Positions 27,249-36,603 of a stretch of DNA of 64,000 nt are shown one piece after another (positions within the stretch are counted from its first letter, which is position 1; each line of letters starts with the position of its first letter). The translations under genes were made by a program, and so were the position numbers. A model generated the notes under the pieces. That model did not search any database. It was given only the letters and a program-made list of their open reading frames with translations, and was not told the DNA's origin. The DNA is from Streptomyces albospinus. Its GTDB lineage: Bacteria > Actinomycetota > Actinomycetes > Streptomycetales > Streptomycetaceae. The stretch covers positions 115,355-179,354 of the forward strand of contig NZ_BMRP01000002.1 in the NCBI RefSeq assembly GCF_014648695.1, given 5' to 3'.

Positions 27249-27550
27249 TCAGCCGCCGTCCCGGTCGCCGCTCTCCTTCAGCAGTTCGGTGAACTCCGCC
27301 GCTCCGCCGGTCGGTTCCACCCGCGAGAAGACGGTGATCTCGCGGCGCCGGGGCGGGTCGATGGGGATCCGGGACGCTGTCGGAGGCGGTCGGCGGGGCG
27401 TTTCTGACGCTGGCGGGGCGGGGGTCAGGGAACTGCGATGGCGCTGGATGCCGCGCGGACGCGGGCGACCGGTGTGCCCAACACCGTTCGGGGCACGCGG
27501 CTGAGCCTGTGCAACTCATGCTCGGTCTCCAGGAACGGGTGCACCAGCAC
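27249..27550 (-). pseudogene. Possible decayed coding remnant, minus strand
   Basis: Two coding-like fragments lie end to end in different frames. From GTG 27550 the frame reads VLVHPFLETEHELHRLSRVP and stops at 27425. A second frame ending at 27249 reads RREITVFSRVEPTGG then AAEFTELLKESG before TGA. Both have high GC3. A single ancestral gene broken by a frameshift is the simplest reading; the family is not recognised. Confidence 0.35.
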
Positions 27551-27619
27551 TGAGGCCGCGGGCGGGCGCGGGCCGCGGCCCCGCCCGCGGGCCCGTCGCG
27601 GATTAATTCGGTTGCATCC

Positions 27620-27653
27620 GGGCGTACGGCTGGCACGATCGTCCCGTACGCCC
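27620..27653 (+). promoter_or_regulatory. 10-bp perfect hairpin upstream of the Otr(A)-like gene
   Basis: GGGCGTACGG (27620-27629) pairs with CCGTACGCCC (27644-27653) around a 14-base loop that itself contains ACGATCGT. It precedes a short leader ORF and the ribosome protection gene, a layout suited to an operator or an attenuator. Confidence 0.6.
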
Positions 27654-27678
27654 GCTTCCCCTGACCAAGGAGCCCGGA

Positions 27679-27807
27679 ATGCGCCGATTCCTCGGAACTA
27701 CTCATCGCCCCAGCCGGACGACAGTTCTTGAGGAATCCACCTTCCATGGCCCCTTCGCCTTCGCACACCCTGAACATCGGGATCCTGGCCCACGTCGACG
27801 CGGGTAA
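27679..27807 (+). CDS. Possible leader ORF overlapping the Otr(A)-like gene start
   Basis: A 42-codon frame starts at ATG 27679 with GGAG six bases upstream, begins [20 protein letters not shown] and ends at TAA 27805-27807, inside the P-loop codons of the ribosome protection gene in another frame. Leader peptides regulate ribosome protection genes such as tet(M) by attenuation. Here the role is inferred from position and ribosome site only. Confidence 0.4.
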   Translation: MRRFLGTTHRPSRTTVLEESTFHGPFAFAHPEHRDPGPRRRG

Positions 27808-29764
27808 GACCAGCCTCACCGAGCGGCTGCTGTTCGACAGCGGCGCCATCGACCGGCTCGGCAGCGTGGACGCCGGCGACACCCGTACGGACACCGGCGA
27901 CCTGGAGCGGCAGCGCGGCATCACCATCCGCTCCGCGGTCGCCTCGTTCACCGCCGGCGACGTCCGGATCAACCTCATCGACACCCCTGGCCACGCCGAC
28001 TTCATCGCCGAGGTCGAACGCGCCCTCGGGGTGCTCGACGGCGCCGTGTTGGTGCTGTCCGCCGTGGAGGGCGTGCAGGCCGGAACCCGGCTGCTGATGA
28101 GGACGCTGCGGCGGCTGCGGCTGCCGACGCTGCTCTTCGTCAACAAGATCGACCGGGCCGGCGCCCGGAGTGACGCGCTGCTGGCGGACATCCGCCGCGG
28201 ACTCGCCCCGGTCGCCGTCCCGATGACGGCCGTTGCCGGGCTGGGTACGCCCCGGGCGCGCGCGAGCGCACACCCGCTGACCGACCCGCCGGTCCGCGAG
28301 CGGATCGCCGAGGTGGTCGCGGAGGCGGACGACGCGGTGCTGGCGCAGCTGGTCGACGGCGTCACCCCGTCCGCCGGGCAGCTGCGCGCCGCGCTGGCCG
28401 CCCGGACCGCGGACGGCTCGCTGCACCCGGTGTACTTCGGGTCGGCGCTCGGCGGGCAGGGCATCGATGCGCTGATCGCGGGCATGGCCGGGCTGATCCC
28501 GCCGGCGCCGGTGCCGGCCGGTACCGGGCCGCGGGGCACCGTGTTCGCCGTGCACCAGCCGCCGGGCGGCGAGCGGACGGCCCATGTCCGGCTCTACGAG
28601 GGCGAGTTGCGGCCCCGGCAGCGGATCGTGCTGCACCGCCGCACGGCGGACGGCGGCAGCGCGACACTGGCCGGGCGGATCACCGGGCTCGACGTCATCG
28701 GTCGGCCGCCGGGTGCCGGCGGGCCGCTCACCGCGGGCAATATCGCGGTGCTGCGCGGAGTGCCCGGCATCCGGACCGGCGACCGGCTCGGTGCACCGCT
28801 CCCGGAATCCGGGGCAGGGGCAGGGGACGGGGCCGGTGGGGACGACGACCGGTCCGGCGGGCAAGCCCCCGCCGGCCTTTTCGCCGCGCCCACCCTGGAG
28901 ACCGTCGTCCGGGCCCGGAACCCGGCGCGCGCCGCCGCGCTGCGGGCCGCGCTGCTGGCCCTCGCCGACCAGGACCCGCTGCTCCAGGCTCGGCCCGCGG
29001 CCGGCGGCGCGACCTCGTTGCTGCTGCACGGCGAGGTGCAGAAGGAGATCATCGGGGCGACGCTGCTTCAGGAGTACGGCACCGAGGCGGAGTTCGCGCC
29101 GAGCCGGGTAGTGTGCGTCGAGCGGCCGTGCGGGACCGGCGAGGCGTGCCACGAGATCGCCCGGCGCGGCCACACCGGGCCGTGGGCGACCGTCGGGCTG
29201 CGGGTCGAGCCGGGCGCCCGCGGCTCCGGCCCGGTGTTCGCCTACGAGACCGAGCTGGGCGCGCTGCCGCACGGCTTTCACCAGGCCATCGAGGAGACCG
29301 CCCTGGCGACGCTGCGGCGCGGGCCGCGGGGGCTGGCGGTGACCGACTGCCGGGTGGTGCTGACCCGTTCCGGTTTCGTCGGGCCGGTGAGCGTCGCGGG
29401 GCACTTCCGCACCGTCACGTCCGCCGTCCTGCTGCGGGCGCTCGACCGTGCGGGCACCCGGATCCACGAGCCGTACCACGCGTTCGAGGCGGAGCTGCCG
29501 CTCGACGCGCTCGCTCCGGTGACCGCGCGGCTGGCGGCGCTGGGTGCACAGGTCGGTGAGACCTCCGCCGAGACGTCAGGGGGGAGGCGGAGGTGGCTGG
29601 TCAGCGGGGTGGTCGCGGCGCGTCGGGTGCGGGCGTGCGAGGCGGCGCTGCCGGGGCTGACGCACGGCGAAGGGGTCTGGACGTCCGCCCCGTCGGGGGA
29701 CCGGCCGGTGCGGGACGGGGGCGCCTGGTGCCTGCCGGAGGGGGCGGCGCCGGAGGCCTCGTAG
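27746..29764 (+). CDS. Otr(A)-like ribosomal protection GTPase (tetracycline resistance type)
   Basis: The 672-residue EF-G-like GTPase belongs to the Otr(A)/Tet(M) class, which displaces tetracycline from the ribosome. G1 is AHVDAGKTS at residue 13, G2 [12 protein letters not shown]3 DTPGHADF and G4 FVNKIDRAG. The first 120 residues match Otr(A) closely ([20 protein letters not shown]). EF-G domains II-V follow. A Gly/Asp-rich insert near residue 355 is non-standard. Streptomycetes that make no tetracycline also carry such genes, so resistance is probable rather than proved. The start follows GAGGAATCC. Confidence 0.88.
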   Translation: MAPSPSHTLNIGILAHVDAGKTSLTERLLFDSGAIDRLGSVDAGDTRTDTGDLERQRGITIRSAVASFTAGDVRINLIDTPGHADFIAEVERALGVLDGAVLVLSAVEGVQAGTRLLMRTLRRLRLPTLLFVNKIDRAGARSDALLADIRRGLAPVAVPMTAVAGLGTPRARASAHPLTDPPVRERIAEVVAEADDAVLAQLVDGVTPSAGQLRAALAARTADGSLHPVYFGSALGGQGIDALIAGMAGLIPPAPVPAGTGPRGTVFAVHQPPGGERTAHVRLYEGELRPRQRIVLHRRTADGGSATLAGRITGLDVIGRPPGAGGPLTAGNIAVLRGVPGIRTGDRLGAPLPESGAGAGDGAGGDDDRSGGQAPAGLFAAPTLETVVRARNPARAAALRAALLALADQDPLLQARPAAGGATSLLLHGEVQKEIIGATLLQEYGTEAEFAPSRVVCVERPCGTGEACHEIARRGHTGPWATVGLRVEPGARGSGPVFAYETELGALPHGFHQAIEETALATLRRGPRGLAVTDCRVVLTRSGFVGPVSVAGHFRTVTSAVLLRALDRAGTRIHEPYHAFEAELPLDALAPVTARLAALGAQVGETSAETSGGRRRWLVSGVVAARRVRACEAALPGLTHGEGVWTSAPSGDRPVRDGGAWCLPEGAAPEAS

Positions 29765-29786
29765 GGCGGCCGGTCCGCGCGCCCGC

Positions 29787-30323
29787 TCAACGCTCCGTCA
29801 GGACGTAGTCCACCTGCCCGAACCGGATGTGGTCGCCCGGCCCGACCGGTATCTCGCCCACCACCCGGCGCCCGTTGACGCAGGTGCCGTTGGTGGAGCC
29901 GAGGTCGCGCAGCATCCAGCCCTTGCCCTCGCTGCGCAGCTCGGCGTGGTTGCGGGAGACGGTCTCGTGGTTGAGCCGCAGCCCGACGCCCGGCGCCCGC
30001 CCGATCAGCAGCGGGAAGGGTCCGGGCTCCGGCAGCATCAGCTTCGGCAGCCGCTCCGTACGCCATGCCCTGCGCACCCGGATGTGGAACGCCGACACCC
30101 GGCCGACCGTCCGCAGCACCATCCCCTGGACCTTGCCGCGGCTCTCCAAGTCGGCGGTGGCCAGGGCGAGTTCGGACTGCTGCTGGGCGGTCAGGACGAG
30201 TTCCAGCCGCCGGAGGAAGGTGTCCTGGGACAGCCGTCCCTGCGCCGCGCCGTCACGCAGCAGCTCAAGGGCGCGTTCCCGGTCGGCGTCCGAGGGCCGC
30301 GCGGGGAACTGGAGCGAAGTCAT
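29787..30323 (-). CDS. DUF1707-FHA domain protein
   Basis: The 178-residue cytoplasmic protein joins an N-terminal DUF1707 segment (RPSDADRERALELLRDGAAQGRL) to a C-terminal FHA domain. The FHA part shows the pThr-binding signature LIGRAPG, then HETVSRNHAELR and DLGSTNGTCVNGRRV, so it should bind phosphothreonine peptides, likely targets of Ser/Thr kinases. No kinase gene lies in the window. It ends 23 bases from the convergent Otr(A)-like gene and is divergent from treZ. Confidence 0.93.
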   Translation of the reverse strand: MTSLQFPARPSDADRERALELLRDGAAQGRLSQDTFLRRLELVLTAQQQSELALATADLESRGKVQGMVLRTVGRVSAFHIRVRRAWRTERLPKLMLPEPGPFPLLIGRAPGVGLRLNHETVSRNHAELRSEGKGWMLRDLGSTNGTCVNGRRVVGEIPVGPGDHIRFGQVDYVLTER

Positions 30324-30545
30324 ACCGTGATTCTCCGGCCACCGTGACCCGGTGTCCAGGCGATGTCGGTGCGGCGGGCGGACCGCGGTCGCGGCCCGGG
30401 CGCGGCGCGGCTCGCCGGAACGGCGCAGCGCACGGCGCGATCCCGGCCCGCCGCGCCACGTCGCACTGTCGGGCGGCGCGGCGGCGTGCTTTCGTCGTCA
30501 GGGGCCGGGGCGTTCCCGGCCGGGAGCGAACGAAGGAGGACAGTC

Positions 30546-32378
30546 GTGCTGTTCGAGGTATGGGCGCCGGACGCCGGGCGGGTCGCTCTCCAGTGGGCGG
30601 GTGACCGGTCCGCCGAACCGGCCGTCCCGTTGGCGCGCGACACCGGCCGCGCGGGCTGGTGGCGCACCGAGGCACCGGCCCGGCACGGCGACCGCTACGC
30701 CTTCCGCATCGACGGCGGCCCGCCGCGCCCCGACCCGCGGGCCGCCCGGCTGCCGGACGGCCCCGGCGGGCCCGGCGCGGTCGTCGAGCACGGCCGGTTC
30801 GCCTGGCGGCACCCCTGGCCCGGCCGCCCGCTGCCCGGCGCGGTCCTCTACGAGCTGCACATCGGGACGTTCACCCCCGAAGGCACCTTCGACGCCGCCG
30901 CCGCCCGCCTCGGCCACCTCGCCGACCTGGGCATCACCCATGTCTCCCTGATGCCGGTCTGTCCGTTCCCCGGCACCCACGGCTGGGGTTACGACGGGAT
31001 CGCCCCCTGGGCGGTGCACGAGCCGTACGGCGGACCGGACGGCCTCAAGCGCTTCGTGGACGCCGCGCACGGCCACGGCCTCGGCATCGTCCTCGATGTC
31101 GTCCACAACCACCTCGGCCCGTCCGGCAACCATCTCCCGGAATTCGGGCCGTACTTCACCGACACCCACCACACGCCGTGGGGCACCGCGGTGAATCTGG
31201 ACGCCCCCGGTTCCGACGAGGTGCGCCGCTATCTCGTCGGCAGCGCGCTCGGCTGGCTGCGCGACTACCGCGCCGACGGCCTCCGGCTGGACGCCGTGCA
31301 CGCGCTGCACGACGGCCGCGCCCGGCACTTCCTGGCCGAACTGTCCGCAGCCGTGGACGCGCTCGCCGGGCATCTGCGCCGCCCGCTGTTCCTGGTCGCC
31401 GAGTCCGACCTCAACGATCCGCGCACCACCGCACCGCGCACCGGCGGCGGGCACGGCCTGCACGCCCAGTGGAACGACGACTTCCACCACGCCCTGCACA
31501 CCGCGCTGACCGGCGAATCGCACGGCTATTACGCGGACTTCGCGCGCGCCCCGCTCGCCGCCCTCGCCAAGACGCTGACCGGCGGCTTCTTCCACGACGG
31601 CGGCTACTCCAGCTTCCGCGGCCGGGCGCACGGCGCACCGCTCGACCTGCGGGCGACGCCGCCGTACCGGCTGCTCGGCTACGCCCAGACCCATGACCAG
31701 ATCGGCAACCGCGCGCTCGGCGACCGGCTCACCGCCCGCCTCTCCCCCGGACTGCTCGCCTGCGGCGCCGCACTGGTGGCGTGCGCGCCGTTCACACCGA
31801 TGCTGTTCATGGGCGAGGAGTGGGGGGCGCGCACGCCCTGGCAGTACTTCACCGACCACACGGACCCGGAGCTGGCGGAGGCCGTACGGGCCGGACGGCG
31901 GCGGGAGTTCGCCGCCCAGGAGGGCAGCGCACCGGCCAACGGGGGCCGCCCCGCCGCCGACTGGCCCGACCCGCAGGATCCGGCCACCCGCGACCGCTGC
32001 GTCCTGGACTGGACCGAACCCGCCACCGAGCCGCACGCCTCGCTGCTGGCCTGGTACCGCACCCTGCTCGCCCTGCGCCGCGACCGCCCCGCCCTGACCG
32101 ACCCGGATCCGGCCCGCACCCGTGTCACCTACGACGAGGAGGGCCGGTGGCTGCTCCTGCGCCGCGGCCCGCTCGGGCTGGCGGTCAATCTCGCGGCGCG
32201 CGGCACGGCCGCCGTCCCCGTCGCCGGGGCGGCCCGCAGGGCGGCAGCCCGGACGCCGGCATTCCGGGCGCTGGCGGGCTGGCCGGAGCCCCTGCTTCCG
32301 GACGAGGGCGGGGTGCTGCGGCTGGCGGCGGGGTCGGTGGCGGTGGTGGAGTCGGAAGAGGCGGAGTGGGAGGAGTAG
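30546..32378 (+). CDS. treZ: Malto-oligosyltrehalose trehalohydrolase
   Basis: The 610-residue GH13 enzyme releases free trehalose from the maltooligosyl trehalose made by TreY. It has an N-terminal carbohydrate domain starting LFEVWAPDAGRVALQW and the catalytic motifs GLRLDAVHAL (nucleophile Asp), LVAESDLND (Glu) and THDQIGNRAL (Asp). GTG 30546 was chosen because GGAGG lies six bases upstream and families begin at this point; the open frame extends further up without homology. Confidence 0.94.
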   Translation: MLFEVWAPDAGRVALQWAGDRSAEPAVPLARDTGRAGWWRTEAPARHGDRYAFRIDGGPPRPDPRAARLPDGPGGPGAVVEHGRFAWRHPWPGRPLPGAVLYELHIGTFTPEGTFDAAAARLGHLADLGITHVSLMPVCPFPGTHGWGYDGIAPWAVHEPYGGPDGLKRFVDAAHGHGLGIVLDVVHNHLGPSGNHLPEFGPYFTDTHHTPWGTAVNLDAPGSDEVRRYLVGSALGWLRDYRADGLRLDAVHALHDGRARHFLAELSAAVDALAGHLRRPLFLVAESDLNDPRTTAPRTGGGHGLHAQWNDDFHHALHTALTGESHGYYADFARAPLAALAKTLTGGFFHDGGYSSFRGRAHGAPLDLRATPPYRLLGYAQTHDQIGNRALGDRLTARLSPGLLACGAALVACAPFTPMLFMGEEWGARTPWQYFTDHTDPELAEAVRAGRRREFAAQEGSAPANGGRPAADWPDPQDPATRDRCVLDWTEPATEPHASLLAWYRTLLALRRDRPALTDPDPARTRVTYDEEGRWLLLRRGPLGLAVNLAARGTAAVPVAGAARRAAARTPAFRALAGWPEPLLPDEGGVLRLAAGSVAVVESEEAEWEE

Positions 32379-32408
32379 TCGGGGGGAGGGACCGGCCGGA
32401 GCGCTCCG

Positions 32409-32942
32409 CTACCGCGTGAACTGCTCGACGAACGCCGCGCAGAACGCGGCCAGATCGCCGGGCTTGCGGCTGGTGATCAGCGTGTTCGGGCCCGCCGTGC
32501 AGACGCTGACCGGCTCGTCGACCCAGGTGCCGCCCGCGTTGCGGATGTCGGTCTTCAGGCTCGGCCAGGAGGTGAGCGTACGGCCGCGCACCACGTCGGC
32601 CTCGATCAGCGTCCACGGCGCGTGGCAGATGGCCGCCACCGGTTTCCCGGCCGCGAAGAACGACGCGATGAACGCCACCGCCCGCTTGTCGAGGCGCAGC
32701 GCGTCCGGATTCGCCACCCCGCCGGGCAGCACCAGACCGTCGAAGTCCGCGGCCGACGCCGCGGAGACGTCCAGGTCGACGGGGAAGGTGTCGGCCCGGT
32801 CCAGGTGGTGGTACGCCTGCACCTTCCGGGACCCGGTGGAGAGCAGCTTCGGGGTGCCGCCCGCGGCGGTCACCGCCTGCCACGGCTCGGTCAGCTCGAC
32901 CTGTTCGGTGCCCTGCGGAGCCACCAGAAACGCCACCCGCAT
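32409..32942 (-). CDS. PfpI/DJ-1 family protein (type 1 glutamine amidotransferase fold)
   Basis: The 177-residue cytoplasmic protein has the DJ-1/PfpI fold. The nucleophile elbow AICHAPW near residue 108 carries the reactive cysteine with its neighbouring histidine, and VLPGGVANPD supplies the loop near residue 72. Relatives act as proteases, deglycases or chaperones under oxidative stress; which applies is not readable. It converges with treZ and is divergent from the PucR regulator. Confidence 0.92.
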   Translation of the reverse strand: MRVAFLVAPQGTEQVELTEPWQAVTAAGGTPKLLSTGSRKVQAYHHLDRADTFPVDLDVSAASAADFDGLVLPGGVANPDALRLDKRAVAFIASFFAAGKPVAAICHAPWTLIEADVVRGRTLTSWPSLKTDIRNAGGTWVDEPVSVCTAGPNTLITSRKPGDLAAFCAAFVEQFTR

Positions 32943-33222
32943 CGCACGCTCACGTCCCTTCGTCCGACGGGGCCGGCCCGCCCGGGCGGGCCCGGGGGCC
33001 GGAAGAGGCGGCCGGCCGGTGGGAATCCCTCCCTACTGGCCGACCATAACGGAACAGACCGCACCCGCTCATCCGCTGGAGCGTCCTCCGCGCACGCGCC
33101 CCGGCCGCGGCCGGCCCGACGGTCCAGGGCCTGGCCGGCGTTCCCCGCGCACGCGGTGGTGTGAACTTCGGCGTCCTCCCGCCGGGACTCGATCGCCCGA
33201 TCGTCCATTCAAGAGATATGTG

Positions 33223-34830
33223 ATGGACACTATGTCTATGCCTCTGCGAATCTCGGACCTGCTGGACCGGCCGGGCCTGAATCTGGCGGTGACCTACGAC
33301 GTCCCGCCGGAGCTGCTGGCCCGCACCATCGAGGCGGCGACCGTCTCCGATCTGCTGGTCCCGGGGAAGTGGTTGCAGGGCGGCGAGCTGCTGATGACCA
33401 TCGGCCTGCTGCTGCCGATGGAGCCGGACGCCTGCCGGGCGTACGTCCGGGACGTGGCCGAGGGCGGCGCGGCCTGCCTGGCGCTCGGGCTGGGTCAGGG
33501 GCTCCCGTACCAGGAAGCACCGGAACCGCTGGTGACGGCGGCCAGGGAAGCGGGCCTGCCGCTGCTGACGGTGCCGGACGAGGTGCCGTTCATCGCCGTC
33601 ACCAAGGCGGTCTTCGACGCCCGCGCCAACGAGCAGCGCGAGGTGCTGCACCGGGCGTTCGCCACCCAGCGGCGGCTGACGGCCGCGGCGGCGACCAGCG
33701 ACGGGCTCCAGCCGATGCTGGAGGAGTGGACCGCCGCCACCGGCATCGGCGCGACCGTCCTCGACCCGTTGGGGCGGCAGTTGGCGGCCGGTGAACGGGA
33801 GACGCCTGCGCCGCCGGCGCAGGCCCGCGATCTGGTCGAGCGGGTCGCCGCGCGCGGGCTGCGCGGCAGCGCGTCGAGCACCGTCGGCGGGCAGCAGCTG
33901 GAGGTGCAGCCGCTGGGCGCTCGCCGGCTGCGCGGGCTGCTGCTGCTCACCGGCCACCCGGACGCCGCCGCCCGCTCCGTCGTCCCGGGGCTGATCTCGC
34001 TGCTCTCCCTGGAGCTGGAGCGGCGCCATCTACGCGACGAACCGGAGCGGCGGCGCCGGTCGGCGCTGCTGTCGGAGCTGCTGGCGGACGAGGACCTGCC
34101 GGCGGACCGGGCCCGGGACATGCTGGCCTCGGCGGGGCTCACCGCGGAGCGGGTGCGGGGGGTCGTGGTGGAGGCCGCTGTGCCGGGGTCGCGCGAAGGC
34201 GGCGGGCCGTCCCCGGCTGCCGGGGCCGCCGAGGGCGCCGCGCAGGAGACGGCCGCCGATCTGGCGCTGGCGATGCCCGGCGGGCTGGTCCGGGTGACCG
34301 CCGGCCCGGCATCGGGCCCGGTCATCGAGGCCGTGGTGGGCGAGGAACTGGACATCCATGCGGTGCTCGGCCGGTTCGCCCCGCACTGCCCGGCGGGCAT
34401 CGGCCCGGCCACCGCGCCGGAGGGGGTGCGGGTGTCGCTGCGCCAGGCGACCGGGCTGCTCGCCGTCAGCCGGACCAGCGGCCGGCCCGCGGAGGCCCGG
34501 CAGAGCGAGGCCGCCCGGCTGCTGCTGGACCTGGGCGACCGCCGTACGCTGCACGGCTACGCCGACACCGTCCTGGGCCCGCTGGACCTCGCGGACAACG
34601 GCGAGGAGCTGATCGCGACCCTCGCCGCCTGGCTGGAGACCGGCGGTGCCTGGGACGCCACCAGCCGCCGCCTCGGCGTCCACCGCCACACCGTCCGCAA
34701 CCGCCTGGACAAGGCCATGGACCTCACCGGCCGCCGCCTCGACGACCCCGACGACCGCTTCGACCTCTGGCTCGCCACCCGCATCCGCCGCGGCGGCGCC
34801 CCTCCCCGGGATCCGGTGACGGGCGGATGA
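33223..34830 (+). CDS. PucR family transcriptional regulator
   Basis: The 535-residue protein has an N-terminal PucR ligand domain (residues 5-125), a middle region and a C-terminal helix-turn-helix. The DNA-binding end is visible as WDATSRRLGVHRHTVRNRLD followed by DPDDRFDLWLA, the PucR HTH_30 signature. Such proteins activate purine, proline or other catabolic genes in response to metabolites. No obvious catabolic operon is adjacent, so the target is unknown. ATG 33223 is preceded by AAGAGA; ATGs at 33232 and 33238 are possible alternatives. Confidence 0.9.
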   Translation: MDTMSMPLRISDLLDRPGLNLAVTYDVPPELLARTIEAATVSDLLVPGKWLQGGELLMTIGLLLPMEPDACRAYVRDVAEGGAACLALGLGQGLPYQEAPEPLVTAAREAGLPLLTVPDEVPFIAVTKAVFDARANEQREVLHRAFATQRRLTAAAATSDGLQPMLEEWTAATGIGATVLDPLGRQLAAGERETPAPPAQARDLVERVAARGLRGSASSTVGGQQLEVQPLGARRLRGLLLLTGHPDAAARSVVPGLISLLSLELERRHLRDEPERRRRSALLSELLADEDLPADRARDMLASAGLTAERVRGVVVEAAVPGSREGGGPSPAAGAAEGAAQETAADLALAMPGGLVRVTAGPASGPVIEAVVGEELDIHAVLGRFAPHCPAGIGPATAPEGVRVSLRQATGLLAVSRTSGRPAEARQSEAARLLLDLGDRRTLHGYADTVLGPLDLADNGEELIATLAAWLETGGAWDATSRRLGVHRHTVRNRLDKAMDLTGRRLDDPDDRFDLWLATRIRRGGAPPRDPVTGG

Positions 34831-34914
34831 CGGCCCCGTGACAGCCCCGCGGCACGCCCCACTGGATGCCGGGACTCACTTCACTCTCCCCGCGTCACCG
34901 TCTTTACTTCAGAG

Positions 34915-35832
34915 GTGACCTACGAGATCCGCACCTTCGCCCCCGGCGCCCAGCACGCCACCGTCGGGCCGGCCCCCGCTTCCCGGGAGGGCCGGCTGGT
35001 CGCCGTCAGCGATCTGCACGTCCGGTACGACGAGAACCGCGACATCGTCGAGCGGTTACGGCCGGAGTCCGACGACGACTGGCTGCTGGTCGCCGGGGAC
35101 GTCGGGGAGTACGAAGCCGATATCCGCTGGGCGCTCACCCTGCTGAGCGAGCGGTTCGCCAAGGTGGTGTGGGTGCCCGGCAACCACGAGCTGTGGACCC
35201 CCGTCAAGGACCCCGTACAGCTGCGCGGCGCGGCCCGCTACGAGCACCTGGTCGAGATCTGCCGGGAGTTGGGCGTCCTCACCCCCGAGGACCCGTATCC
35301 GGTCTGGGAGGGCGCCGGCGGCCCGGTCGTCATCGCGCCGCTGTTCCTGCTCTACGACTACACCTTCCGGATGCCGGGGGTGGGCTCCAAGGAGGAGGCG
35401 CTGGCCCTGGCCGAGAAGGCCGGGGTCGTCTGCACCGACGAGTACTTCCTCCACCCCGACCCCTACCCGACGCGCGAGGCGTGGTGCCGGGCCCGGCTGG
35501 CGGAGACGGAGGCCCGGCTCGCCGCCCTCCCGGACGGTGTGCCGACCGTCCTCGTCAACCACTGGCCGCTGGTCCGCGAGCCCACCCGGCCCCTGTGGTA
35601 CCCGGAATTCGCCCTGTGGTGCGGCACCGAGGCCACCGCCGACTGGCCCCGCCGCTTCCGCGCCGCATCCGTCGTCTACGGGCACCTGCACATCCCCCGC
35701 CTGATCATCGTGGACGGTGTGCCGCACCAGGAGGTGTCGCTCGGCTACCCTCGCGAGTGGCGGCGCCGCCCCGGCTCCCCCGGCCGCCCGGTCCAGATCC
35801 TCCCCGTCGCGACCACCGGAGTCCCCGCGTGA
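34915..35832 (+). CDS. Calcineurin-like metallophosphoesterase with a TTA codon
   Basis: The 305-residue phosphoesterase carries the metal ligands of the fold: AVSDLHVRY near residue 31, LVAGDVGEYEAD near 59, VPGNHELW near 91, VNHWPL near 217 and YGHLH near 257. It ends within the start of the phosphopantetheinyl transferase (GTGA overlap), so the two are translationally coupled. Codon 48 is TTA (35056-35058), a rare codon read by the bldA tRNA in Streptomyces, which could tie both products to development. The substrate is unknown. Confidence 0.92.
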   Translation: MTYEIRTFAPGAQHATVGPAPASREGRLVAVSDLHVRYDENRDIVERLRPESDDDWLLVAGDVGEYEADIRWALTLLSERFAKVVWVPGNHELWTPVKDPVQLRGAARYEHLVEICRELGVLTPEDPYPVWEGAGGPVVIAPLFLLYDYTFRMPGVGSKEEALALAEKAGVVCTDEYFLHPDPYPTREAWCRARLAETEARLAALPDGVPTVLVNHWPLVREPTRPLWYPEFALWCGTEATADWPRRFRAASVVYGHLHIPRLIIVDGVPHQEVSLGYPREWRRRPGSPGRPVQILPVATTGVPA

Positions 35833-36497
35833 TCGAAAAACTGCTGCCCGCCCCGATAGCCACCGCCGAGTCCTTCCACGACGACCCGGTCGCGGAGATG
35901 TACCCGGAGGAACGGGCCCTGGTCGCCAACGCCGTCCCCCATCGCCAGCGGGAGTTCGGCACCGTACGCAACTGCGCCCGCCGGGCGCTCGCCGCCTTCG
36001 GGATCGCGCCGGCCCCGGTGCTGCCCGGGCCGGGCCGCGCCCCGCGCTGGCCGGACGGCATCGTCGGCGCGATGACCCACTGCACCGGCTTCCGCGGCGT
36101 GGCGGTGGCCCGCGCGGCGGACATCCGCGCGCTGGGTCTGGACGCGGAGCCGAACGAACCGATCAACGACCCCGGCGTCGTCGACCTGGTCTCCCTCCCC
36201 GAGGAGCGCGCCCAGATCTCCCGGCTCACCGCCCACCAGCCGGAGATCTCCTGGGACCGGCTGCTCTTCAGCGCCAAGGAGAGCGTCTACAAGGCGTGGT
36301 ATCCGCTCACCGGCCGCTGGCTGGGCTTCGAGGACGCCCACCTGACCCTCGACCCGACCGACGCCACGTTCACCGCCCGCCTCCTCGTCCCCGGCCCGGT
36401 CGTCGACGGCCGGCAGCTGGGCGAGTTCAGCGGCCGGTGGCTGATCGCCTCGGGGCTGGTGGTGACGGCGGTGACGGTACCGGCGACGACGGGGTGA
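35829..36497 (+). CDS. 4'-phosphopantetheinyl transferase (Sfp/EntD type)
   Basis: The 222-residue enzyme converts apo carrier proteins of polyketide, peptide and siderophore synthases to their holo form with CoA. Motifs are MTHCTGFRGVAVA, RALGLDAEPNE (Mg-binding Asp and Glu) and LFSAKESVYKAWYPL, as in the broad-specificity Svp/EntD enzymes. The GTG start overlaps the phosphoesterase stop by GTGA. It lies well apart from any polyketide or peptide synthase gene in the window, so it likely acts in trans. Confidence 0.94.
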   Translation: MIEKLLPAPIATAESFHDDPVAEMYPEERALVANAVPHRQREFGTVRNCARRALAAFGIAPAPVLPGPGRAPRWPDGIVGAMTHCTGFRGVAVARAADIRALGLDAEPNEPINDPGVVDLVSLPEERAQISRLTAHQPEISWDRLLFSAKESVYKAWYPLTGRWLGFEDAHLTLDPTDATFTARLLVPGPVVDGRQLGEFSGRWLIASGLVVTAVTVPATTG

Positions 36498-36603
36498 CCG
36501 GCCTCCTCCTTGATCGCCGCGCCCGCGTCCGCGTCGCCCCAGGGGCGGAAGAGGAATGCGTCAATCCGGCCCGCTGACATGGCCGTTGAGGCAGCATGGC
36601 CAT

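Noticed and set aside
32185..32883. Minus-strand frame antisense and offset to the PfpI-like gene region
   Set aside because: The real gene (32409-32942, minus) is in another frame and has the nucleophile elbow; this one has no motif.
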